A stretch of 64,000 nt of DNA from Robiginitalea aurantiaca. Lineage in GTDB: Bacteria; Bacteroidota; Bacteroidia; Flavobacteriales; Flavobacteriaceae. The notes under the pieces were generated by a model. The model was not told the DNA's origin and did no database searches. It saw only the letters and a list, made by a program, of their open reading frames with translations. Location: contig NZ_JAUDUY010000003.1 of assembly GCF_030380815.1 (NCBI RefSeq), forward strand, positions 496,001-560,000, given 5' to 3'. Shown here piece by piece: positions 51,692-58,895 of the stretch (positions are counted from its first letter, which is position 1; each line of letters starts with the position of its first letter). Position numbers and translations under genes: made by a program.

Positions 51692-53446
51692 TCAAAGAAC
51701 TACTTTGCTGTCGTCTATTAAAGAGATGCCGCCATCGATAAGGTGGCCTACTTCCGGCCGGCGAAGTTTAACCGCTTCCAGATGTTGAAGTATCTCACTG
51801 GCAAAGTCCTCGTTCATATCAGCTTTTGCCAATTCATAGATTTCAATGGATAACAACCAGTCATCCGGATGCTTGGATTTCAGTTCCTGAAAAACTTTGT
51901 TCCGTGAAATCGTCGTATTGGTCCCTTCGCGGAACCCACGAATCTGTCCAAAAAGCCTTTCGAGCTGTTCCCGTTTCGTATCCCGCTCAACCTTTATGGT
52001 TGTTTCTTCAGGTACATGGCTGACCAGATTAAAACTGCTCAGGTCCGCCGGACCGTTAAAGGCCGATACAATTTTTTCTCCAACAGCCATATGATAAAGA
52101 CCCCAGTCCGGCTGGAATAAAATTTCATCCTTATGGCTTACGGTACAGTCCTTGAAAGTGATCAGTATGATTTCTCCCCTCAGGTTTCGGGTTCCTGTTA
52201 TGATCTCCCCCTGAATGCGAATCCCACCCTCAAATTCGAGTTCAACACGCTCTCCTTCATAGATGTTATAGGCTTTCAGGTCTCGGGGGCTCATATCTTC
52301 AATGGCCAGGTTTATGCCTTTGAGCTTCCCTATCGGAGTACCAAATCCATCAGGATGAAAAGCGGTACTGTGACCGATAAGTTCTTTTTCCCGGTATGCC
52401 AGGGCTGTGGGGCCTGAAGTCATCAGGTAAGCGGGTTTGCCTTCAAAAGAGATGGCGCGCGAGAATATTCCTGAAATTTGGAGCCCCGTGCTTAACTCTA
52501 CAGTTCCAAGGGCCTGAGAATCGACTAGTTTGTTAAGCCCGTCCAGTCCACCTCTTCTCAGGGCCATGGTATTGGCAAACTCCTCAAGGACCTGACTCAA
52601 AAAGGCAAAGTCGGGCGTGACAAAAAGTTGAGGTTGTGGCTTGGTGATATCGAATGAAGTATGGGCGGCTTCTATAGAATAGGGGATTTTCGAAACCTTA
52701 TCGGTCATACACCAGCTGCTCTCCCCAATGGAAGACAAGAGACCTGCACCGTAAATCTTCGGCGCTTCGGGGGATCCGATTAAACCGTATTCCACGGTCC
52801 ACCAGTGCAGGTTTCGAATAAGGGCCATCTCGCTGGGCGGCCCCATGTTTTTCTGGAGTTTATCAATCCGATTTTCAGCTTCCTTAATGGCTTCTTCCGA
52901 AGTCCCGGGAGCCTCCTTGATAATCGAGAGGTGGCGAACTGCCTCGTAGAGTTCGTAGTCCTTAGCACTTGAAATGGCCTTACACCCGATTTCTCCGAAG
53001 CGCCTGAGGTATTCTGCGTATTCGGGATTCGCAATAATCGGGGCATGCCCAGCGCCTTCATGGATGATGTCTGGGGCAGGAGTATATTCAATATGATCTA
53101 ATTGTCGGATGTCGGAAGCGATCACCAGCACGTTGTAGGCCTGAAATTCCATAAAGGCGGCCGGGGGAATAAAGCCGTCAACGGCAACTGCCGCCCACCC
53201 AATTTCTTTGAGAATCCGGTTCATCCCATACATGTTGGGGATGTGCTCAATCGAGATACCGGTTTTCTGAAGGCCGGTCAGGTAAGATTTATGGGCCACC
53301 TGGCTGAGGTAGTCTACATTCTTGCGCATTACATAACGCCAAACGGCCTGGTCCACTGGGGAATAATCCTCGTAATTCTGTGGTTTGATATACTGCTGCA
53401 GGTGGGTGGGCAGTCGATCCAGGATCGGATTGCTTTCGTATCGCAT
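51692..53446 (-). CDS. aromatic amino acid hydroxylase (phenylalanine 4-monooxygenase type), long form
   Basis: Pterin- and iron-dependent hydroxylase. 584 residues from the ATG at 53446; an earlier in-frame codon at 53527 would add a cysteine-rich tail not seen in the family. Catalytic part (about 20-340): DIIHEGAGHAP provides the two iron histidines (His129, His134) and HWWTVEYGLIGSP the glutamate ligand. The C-terminal 240 residues have no counterpart in the short bacterial PheA-type enzymes. No pterin-recycling gene (phhB) is next to it. Confidence 0.92.
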   Translation of the reverse strand: MRYESNPILDRLPTHLQQYIKPQNYEDYSPVDQAVWRYVMRKNVDYLSQVAHKSYLTGLQKTGISIEHIPNMYGMNRILKEIGWAAVAVDGFIPPAAFMEFQAYNVLVIASDIRQLDHIEYTPAPDIIHEGAGHAPIIANPEYAEYLRRFGEIGCKAISSAKDYELYEAVRHLSIIKEAPGTSEEAIKEAENRIDKLQKNMGPPSEMALIRNLHWWTVEYGLIGSPEAPKIYGAGLLSSIGESSWCMTDKVSKIPYSIEAAHTSFDITKPQPQLFVTPDFAFLSQVLEEFANTMALRRGGLDGLNKLVDSQALGTVELSTGLQISGIFSRAISFEGKPAYLMTSGPTALAYREKELIGHSTAFHPDGFGTPIGKLKGINLAIEDMSPRDLKAYNIYEGERVELEFEGGIRIQGEIITGTRNLRGEIILITFKDCTVSHKDEILFQPDWGLYHMAVGEKIVSAFNGPADLSSFNLVSHVPEETTIKVERDTKREQLERLFGQIRGFREGTNTTISRNKVFQELKSKHPDDWLLSIEIYELAKADMNEDFASEILQHLEAVKLRRPEVGHLIDGGISLIDDSKVVL

Positions 53447-53552
53447 AAAACACTTTTTGTAACGACCTAAAGATACAAATTCGGCAGCAGAACGTCCCGC
53501 CGCACAAAAGAAAACCCCCGACTGCATCAGGGGTTGTAATTTTTACAGCCGA

Positions 53553-54140
53553 CTATCGGGAAGCGATGATTTCCGGGGGGTAGGCTTCCATTATTTTGGA
53601 GACGAATTCCCGGATCCGCGCCTCTTTTTTCTCAATATTGCTCGTATTGCCGAGGGTTCCCTGACCCCGTCCCTGCCAGATCAGTTCTTTCTGGCGGGTA
53701 TCGATCAAATCGATATACAGCGCTCCTTCTGTACTGGTGCTTACGCTGGGCCCCCAGCCATAGCCCCATCCAGGCCCCCAGCCCCATCCGGGACCGTACC
53801 CCCAGCCCCAGGCGCCACCCCAGCCATAGCCCCAGCCTACGTTGTTGTAGACATCTACCCGTTCCTTCTCGGTGGTAAAAATACTCACCAACAGGTCCGG
53901 GTCTTCGGACTTGACAAAACCTTTCAGCGCCATCTCATCCTCTATAGCTCTGAGGATTCTCCGCTTATCCAAATCTGAGATCTGTGCGCGGTCAATCCCG
54001 GTTTTATAAAAGGCATAAGTCTTATAATTGGCAAATGTGGCGGTCTGGTCGTAATCTGTCAGGACATCAACAGAGGAACAACCCCCCAGGAAAAGTCCGA
54101 GGACCAGCAACAGCATTGGAAGTCTGAAAAATGAATTCAT
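53553..54140 (-). CDS. DUF4136 lipoprotein with Gly/Trp/Tyr-rich tract
   Basis: 195 residues. Lipoprotein signal (LVLGLFLGGCSSVDV, lipobox Cys21). The DUF4136 domain has VLTDYDQTATFANYKTYAFY, RRILRAIEDEMALKGFVKSE and a late GALYIDLIDTRQKELIWQGR. Between them lies a low-complexity run of about 30 residues built only of Gly, Trp, Tyr, Pro and Ala (residues about 102-132), a probable flexible loop. Envelope-located; function unknown. Confidence 0.88.
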   Translation of the reverse strand: MNSFFRLPMLLLVLGLFLGGCSSVDVLTDYDQTATFANYKTYAFYKTGIDRAQISDLDKRRILRAIEDEMALKGFVKSEDPDLLVSIFTTEKERVDVYNNVGWGYGWGGAWGWGYGPGWGWGPGWGYGWGPSVSTSTEGALYIDLIDTRQKELIWQGRGQGTLGNTSNIEKKEARIREFVSKIMEAYPPEIIASR

Positions 54141-54200
54141 AGGGCGATGGATTGGCGTTACTAAATTACCTTTTTTACCTCAAAATCTATGCCGAAAAAC

Positions 54201-54365
54201 CTATTTCGGCCGCCGTTGCGTTTTTGGATCAAAGCCATATGGACAATGCCTGCAGCCGCTTTCACAACAATAACCCCGTTTTAGAAGGTATTGGGCCGTG
54301 AAAACCCGGTATCCCTCCGGAGTCCAGTAGAAATCCCCTTCTTCAAGCGGAATATTTTTTTGCAT
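54201..54365 (-). CDS. DUF5522-type cysteine-rich mini-protein
   Basis: 54 residues, read from the ATG at 54365 to the stop at 54201. The core is GYCCESGCRHCPYGFDP, with four cysteines and a histidine in a pattern seen in the DUF5522 family, after a start MQKNIPLEEGDFYWTPEGYR. Metal binding is likely, but no function is known. A -7 box TATTTTTG (54407-54400, minus strand) lies 35 nt upstream. It sits ahead of the DUF4136 gene on the same strand. Confidence 0.8.
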   Translation of the reverse strand: MQKNIPLEEGDFYWTPEGYRVFTAQYLLKRGYCCESGCRHCPYGFDPKTQRRPK

Positions 54366-54504
54366 GGGTAGCGTGAATTCTTCAGGTTCTTTGGAAGTTC
54401 AAAAATACGTGAAATGCATAAAAAAGCGGTTTTCCCTTTGTCGCAGATCCGGTAGTTTATCCAACATCCCTTTCACCTGGGCGAATTCAAAACAGATTAA
54501 GCAA

Positions 54505-54512
54505 TATATTTG
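54505..54512 (+). promoter_or_regulatory. promoter of the HExxH-PLP-glucosaminidase-hemL run
   Basis: TATATTTG, with a predicted start near 54517. It places the translation start of the next gene at 54534, because an upstream in-frame codon at 54510 falls inside the box. Confidence 0.55.
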
Positions 54513-54533
54513 CAGGGACACGTTTTACAGCAG

Positions 54534-54878
54534 ATGATTCTGGTATTCCGACATTTATTCTATCGCAGTTACGTGGGCCTTGGCCTGTGGCCGTTTATCA
54601 TTTTACGAAGTAAGGCGTTGAAATCCGATAAGGCGCTTATCAATCACGAGCGAATTCACCTCAGGCAACAAGCTGAACTCTTTCTGGTGTTTTTTTATAT
54701 TTTCTATCTCGTGGAATGGCTTCTAAAGAGTTTGTACTATCTGGATTTTTACCGGGCGTATCGGAATATCAGCTTTGAGCGCGAGGCTTACATGGAAGAA
54801 CAAAACCTGCAATACCTGCAGGAGCGAAAGCCTTATCAGGCTTTGAAATACCTCTTTGTAAATCCAATATCATCATAA
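54534..54878 (+). CDS. small membrane protein with HExxH motif, unknown
   Basis: 114 residues from ATG 54534. Two hydrophobic stretches (about 12-26 and 48-68) and an amphipathic, charged C-terminal part. The sequence NHERIHLRQQAEL carries His38-Glu39-x-x-His42, the zinc-metallopeptidase motif, and a downstream FEREAY (81-86) could supply a third ligand. This resembles a stripped-down membrane peptidase of the M48/M56 type, but it is far shorter than those families, so the assignment is only a hypothesis. It starts a four-gene run with 1 nt to the PLP enzyme gene. Confidence 0.6.
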   Translation: MILVFRHLFYRSYVGLGLWPFIILRSKALKSDKALINHERIHLRQQAELFLVFFYIFYLVEWLLKSLYYLDFYRAYRNISFEREAYMEEQNLQYLQERKPYQALKYLFVNPISS

Positions 54879-54879
54879 A

Positions 54880-55782
54880 GTGGAAGCGGATTCAGTGCAG
54901 GTTCATTTGCCGATTCTCAAACAACACCAAATCGGGCTGCACATCAAAAGGGAAGATCTGCTTTTTCCAAATCTCTCCGGAAACAAATACCGAAAGCTAA
55001 AATACAACCTTGAAAATGCCAGAGCTCAGGGGTACAAAACCCTGGTTACCTTTGGAGGGGCTTACTCAAATCACCTCCATGCTACGGCTGCGGCGGGTAG
55101 GCAATACGGGTTTCAGACCATTGGTTTTGTGCGGGGGGCCGAACTCGGAGCGAAACCGCTTAACCCGACCCTGACCCAGGCCAGGGATTGGGGAATGCAG
55201 CTCAGATTCCTCAGCAGGCAGGACTACAGGCTCAAGGCTGAACCGGATTTTCTGAAATCTCTTGAGCGGGATTTAGGACCGGTATACGTACTCCCGGAAG
55301 GGGGTACAAATGAACTAGCTGTCAAAGGATGTGCAGAGATTCTCGGAGCCTCAGATGATGCCTTTACCCATATTTGTTGTCCGGTAGGAACAGGGGGCAC
55401 GCTTGCAGGACTCGTCCGATCGGCGGATCAGCAACAGCGCGTTCTGGGATTTCCGGCACTTCGGGCGGCTGACTTTGAAGCAGCCCTTAAAAAATGGATT
55501 CCGCAGACCAATTGGTCTCTTGTTTCCCAGTATCATTTTGGCGGATATGGTAAAATCACCAACGAACTGATTTCCTTTATCAATGATTTCAAAGCACAAA
55601 CAGGGATTCCCCTGGATCCCGTCTATACAGGAAAAATGGTTTTCGGAATTATTCAGGAAATCGGCCTTAGCCTCCTGCCTGCGGGTAGTAAGATACTCGC
55701 TATCCACACCGGAGGGCTTCAGGGAATTGCCGGGATGAATATGCAATTGAAGAAAAAGAACTTACCTTTGTTGCATCTATGA
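54880..55782 (+). CDS. PLP-dependent 1-aminocyclopropane-1-carboxylate deaminase / D-cysteine desulfhydrase family enzyme
   Basis: 300 residues, apparently starting with GTG at 54880, one base after the upstream stop. The fold-type II PLP enzyme core is clear: LHIKREDLLFPNLSGNKYRK holds the PLP lysine, then TFGGAYSNHLHATAAAGRQY, GRPVGTGGT-type loop ICCPVGTGGTLAGLVRS and the end AIHTGGLQGIAGM. It opens ACC or releases sulfide from D-cysteine; the substrate cannot be chosen from sequence. Its stop overlaps the ATG of the glucosaminidase gene. Confidence 0.9.
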   Translation: MEADSVQVHLPILKQHQIGLHIKREDLLFPNLSGNKYRKLKYNLENARAQGYKTLVTFGGAYSNHLHATAAAGRQYGFQTIGFVRGAELGAKPLNPTLTQARDWGMQLRFLSRQDYRLKAEPDFLKSLERDLGPVYVLPEGGTNELAVKGCAEILGASDDAFTHICCPVGTGGTLAGLVRSADQQQRVLGFPALRAADFEAALKKWIPQTNWSLVSQYHFGGYGKITNELISFINDFKAQTGIPLDPVYTGKMVFGIIQEIGLSLLPAGSKILAIHTGGLQGIAGMNMQLKKKNLPLLHL

Positions 55783-56597
55783 GACGGATTATTGGGATAG
55801 CAGGCCTTTCATTGCTGGTACTCACCGGCTGTATTTCCAAGAAAAAAACGACCTATGCCAACAAATCGGGAAAGGCGGAAAAATCATCGAAGGCCAAGGA
55901 AAAATCTTCAGAAAAGGCAGCTGAAGCTGCTGACACTTTTGTTTTTATAGAGGTGGATTCGCCGGAGGAATACATCCGGACTTTTGCACCCCTGGCACAG
56001 TCGGAAATGCGGACCCATGGCATCCCTGCGAGTATTAAGCTCGCCCAGGGATTGCTCGAAAGCGGTTTTGGCAGGGGTGAGCTCGCCAGAAAGACAAATA
56101 ATCACTTTGGGATCAAATGCCACGTAGGCTGGGAAGGGGATTACGAGCGGCATGATGACGACGAGCGGGATGAATGTTTCCGCAGGTATAACCACCCCAT
56201 GTATTCTTACCGGGATCACAGTCTATTTCTAACTACCCGATCCAGATATGGTTCCCTTTTTGACTTACCCCAGGACAACTATAAGGCATGGGCCCGGGGT
56301 TTGAAAAAGGCGGGTTACGCCACCGACCGCCGGTATCCCGAGAAACTCATTGAACTTATCGAACGGTACGATCTTGATCAATACGATGCCGAGGTCCTCG
56401 GTAAACGCTACAAGTCAGGCCGCAATACCTCCCTTAGCGGTTACAATTCCTACAGGGTTCAGGAAGGGGATACCCTGTATGCGATTTCAAGACGTCACTA
56501 TGTCTCCGTGGAGGAATTAATGCGCCTCAACGGATTAAAATCCAATGAGATCTCCGTAGGGCAGGTCTTAAAAGTTCCATCACAAAAAGTAAAATAA
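55779..56597 (+). CDS. glucosaminidase (N-acetylmuramidase-like) lipoprotein with LysM
   Basis: 272 residues. Lipoprotein signal (LSLLVLTGC, lipobox Cys18), a Lys/Ser/Ala-rich linker (20-50), then a glucosaminidase domain (about 60-205) with the catalytic Glu in [20 protein letters not shown] and the typical [20 protein letters not shown]. One LysM domain closes the protein ([20 protein letters not shown]). Cleaves peptidoglycan glycan strands; role in growth or cell separation. Overlaps the PLP gene by 4 nt; hemL follows after 4 nt. Confidence 0.92.
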   Translation: MRRIIGIAGLSLLVLTGCISKKKTTYANKSGKAEKSSKAKEKSSEKAAEAADTFVFIEVDSPEEYIRTFAPLAQSEMRTHGIPASIKLAQGLLESGFGRGELARKTNNHFGIKCHVGWEGDYERHDDDERDECFRRYNHPMYSYRDHSLFLTTRSRYGSLFDLPQDNYKAWARGLKKAGYATDRRYPEKLIELIERYDLDQYDAEVLGKRYKSGRNTSLSGYNSYRVQEGDTLYAISRRHYVSVEELMRLNGLKSNEISVGQVLKVPSQKVK

Positions 56598-56601
56598 CAC
56601 T

Positions 56602-57882
56602 ATGCGATATGAACGCAGCAGCGCATTATTCCGCGCTGCCTATAATGTATTACCGGGAGGGGTCAATTCGCCGGTCCGTGCCTTTCAGGCCGTTGGGGGT
56701 ACCCCTGTTTTTGTAAAGGAAGCCAAGGGCGCTTATTTTATCGATGAAGACGGGAATCGCTTTGTAGACTTTATCGCTTCCTGGGGGCCATTGCTTTTTG
56801 GCCATGCCTTTGAACCGGTATTGGAGGCAGTAATCGAGAGGACGCGCAAGGGGACGTCATTTGGAATGCCAACCGCCCTTGAGACGGAACTCGCGGAGAA
56901 GGTCATTTCCATGGTGCCAAATGTGGAAAAAGTACGCTTTGTCAATAGTGGTACTGAGGCGTGTATGAGCGCCGTACGCCTGGCCCGTGGATATACCGGT
57001 CGCGATAAAATCATAAAGTTTGCGGGGTGCTACCACGGGCATGCCGATGCCTTCCTGATTCAGGCGGGTAGTGGGGCGGTTACCTTTGGAAGCCCGAACA
57101 GTCCGGGTGTAACCCCAGGGACCGCAAAGGATACCCTTCTGGCCACATATAACGACCTTGAGAGTGTCGAAACGCTGGTCTCGGCAAATACCGGAGAAAT
57201 CGCCGCATTTATCCTTGAGCCGGTGGCCGGGAATATGGGGTGTATCCCACCTGAAAAAGGATTTCTGGAAGGTCTGAGGGAACTTTGCACCCGTAAGGGC
57301 ATCGTCTTGATTTTCGATGAAGTAATGACCGGATTTCGGCTTGCCCCGGGCGGAGCTCAGGAGGCCCTGGGTATTCGGGCAGATATCGCTACGTTCGGTA
57401 AAGTCCTGGGAGGTGGTTTGCCGGTCGGGGCATTTGCTGCATCAAGGGAAATTATGCGTCATCTGGCCCCTGAAGGACCGGTTTACCAGGCTGGAACCCT
57501 AAGCGGGAATCCACTTGCGATGGGAGCAGGGCTTGCAATGCTCACTGCCATTGAGAAAGATCCTGAAGTGTTTACCCGCCTGGAACAAAAAACGGCTTAC
57601 CTGCATAAAGGCCTCGAAAAGGCACTCGATTCCAAAGATGTGCCGGTTCAAATCAATCGATTTGGTTCGATGATCTCAGTTCATTTTACAGATGCCAAAG
57701 TCCGGGATTTTGAATCTGCGGCCAAAGGGAATAACGATTACTTTAAAACCTATTTTCACGGAATGCTGGACCGGGGGGTGTACCTTCCGCCAAGTGCATT
57801 TGAGAGCTATTTTCTCAACGACGCCCTTTCCTACGAGGATCTCGATCTGGCGATTGAGGCGGCTTCTCAAAGCATGGGTTAA
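56602..57882 (+). CDS. hemL: glutamate-1-semialdehyde 2,1-aminomutase
   Basis: PLP enzyme that makes 5-aminolevulinate for haem and tetrapyrroles. 426 residues; the opening [20 protein letters not shown] and the motifs [59 protein letters not shown] and the PLP lysine in [16 protein letters not shown] are canonical. Last gene of the run 54534-57882; a strong bidirectional terminator follows. Confidence 0.97.
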   Translation: MRYERSSALFRAAYNVLPGGVNSPVRAFQAVGGTPVFVKEAKGAYFIDEDGNRFVDFIASWGPLLFGHAFEPVLEAVIERTRKGTSFGMPTALETELAEKVISMVPNVEKVRFVNSGTEACMSAVRLARGYTGRDKIIKFAGCYHGHADAFLIQAGSGAVTFGSPNSPGVTPGTAKDTLLATYNDLESVETLVSANTGEIAAFILEPVAGNMGCIPPEKGFLEGLRELCTRKGIVLIFDEVMTGFRLAPGGAQEALGIRADIATFGKVLGGGLPVGAFAASREIMRHLAPEGPVYQAGTLSGNPLAMGAGLAMLTAIEKDPEVFTRLEQKTAYLHKGLEKALDSKDVPVQINRFGSMISVHFTDAKVRDFESAAKGNNDYFKTYFHGMLDRGVYLPPSAFESYFLNDALSYEDLDLAIEAASQSMG

Positions 57883-57910
57883 CTCTCGAGGATACTACGG
57901 TAACAGAAAT

Positions 57911-57940
57911 AAAAAAGCAGGACCTGGTCCTGCTTTTTTT
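57911..57940. terminator. bidirectional intrinsic terminator between hemL and the Spy-like gene
   Basis: A-run, GCAGGACC/GGTCCTGC stem (57917-57924 / 57926-57933) and T-run. The A and T tracts on both sides let it serve hemL (plus) and the Spy-like gene (minus). Confidence 0.92.
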
Positions 57941-57950
57941 TATGCTCGTG

Positions 57951-58400
57951 TTATCGGGGTCCTTCCATTCTCCGGGACTTAGAGCGGTGCTTCCGTTTAG
58001 CCATTTTCTTTTTGTGTTCAGTGTGCCAGGCTTCAAACTGGGGATCCGTCAGAATGCCCCTGAGGTCTTTTTGAAATGCGATTTCCCTGTCCAGCCACTG
58101 ATTCATCCGGGCAAACCGCTCTTCCGAATCTTCAGCTTTGTGATCGTTTTCTTCCGGCTTTCGATTTTCACGACTCTCCAGACGCGTATCAAGGTGTTTT
58201 TTAAGCACGTCTTCCAACCGGACTTGCTGCTGTTCATCCAGGCCGAGCGCAAGGGTCATTCGTTTGGATTCGATAGTAGCCTGCTGCGCCGTGGAAAGTT
58301 GCGTTTGAGATTCACCCCTCTGGGAGTGCTTTTGGGATTTGTGCTGTGCGTGGACTCCAAAACCAAGAAGGAGTGCGCAAAGTGCAATAGCTTTTTTCAT
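57951..58400 (-). CDS. Spy/CpxP-like periplasmic protein, hypothetical
   Basis: 149 residues. Signal peptide MKKAIALCALLLGFGVHAQ, then a helical, highly charged protein (TQLSTAQQATIESKRMTLAL, LDEQQQVRLEDVLKKHLDTR, DREIAFQKDLRGILTDPQFE) with a basic tail KKMAKRKHRSKSRRMEG. The two helical motifs around LDEQQ and LTDPQFEAW resemble the Spy/CpxP (LTXXQ) type and Bacteroidota DUF4890-like relatives; assignment is tentative. Confidence 0.7.
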   Translation of the reverse strand: MKKAIALCALLLGFGVHAQHKSQKHSQRGESQTQLSTAQQATIESKRMTLALGLDEQQQVRLEDVLKKHLDTRLESRENRKPEENDHKAEDSEERFARMNQWLDREIAFQKDLRGILTDPQFEAWHTEHKKKMAKRKHRSKSRRMEGPR

Positions 58401-58537
58401 GTGTTCGATTTTAAGGTGTTTCTACCTTAGAATCACATTTAGCCTGCACGTTTAATGGGTAGTGTTGATTTTGTAAAAGATTTAACAGAAGTGGTAATGT
58501 GGGAATTGCCGGGGTGTAGCGCTTTAATCAGTGCTGA

Positions 58538-58702
58538 TTACAGCAGGGTATCCTGGTCAGAGAAATCGAGGGTCCCATTCATGGATATTTCCTGTGACTG
58601 TTTAATCGGTTCTGAACCCGTGCTATCATCCATCTGTTGATAGAGGACTGCACTGAGGATAAAGGCAAAAAGATAAATCAGGCTTTTGACTTTGTAGTTC
58701 AT
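58538..58702 (-). CDS. small membrane-anchored protein, hypothetical
   Basis: 54 residues, from the ATG at 58702 to the stop at 58538. One N-terminal hydrophobic helix (VKSLIYLFAFILSAVLY) and an acidic, Ser/Thr-rich tail (MDDSTGSEPIKQSQEISMNG). No family recognised. It lies between the Spy-like gene and the metalloprotease on the same strand. A palindrome AATCAG-TG-CTGATT overlaps its stop codon. Confidence 0.5.
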   Translation of the reverse strand: MNYKVKSLIYLFAFILSAVLYQQMDDSTGSEPIKQSQEISMNGTLDFSDQDTLL

Positions 58703-58809
58703 GATTTTGGGGGTTTTGATTATGAATCCAAATTAGAAATTCAAACAGCACCTATTTTTCTTTTGTTGTAAGGCAGGGGTATTTTGTTGGGAAAGGGTGA
58801 AAACCTGTG

Positions 58810-58854
58810 GGCAACTTCGAAAAGCCCTTTTGGAAAAAGCCCTTCGAAATTGCC
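58810..58854. repeat. inverted repeat after the metalloprotease gene
   Basis: GGCAACTTCGAA (58810-58821) and TTCGAAATTGCC (58843-58854) pair over 12 nt with one mismatch; the loop has a repeated AAGCCC. It starts 42 nt after the metalloprotease stop. No U-tract follows on the minus strand, so intrinsic termination is not assured. Confidence 0.5.
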
Positions 58855-58895
58855 GTTTATCGGTTTTTTAGGAGTTTCGCAGATTCCTGCCAGGT

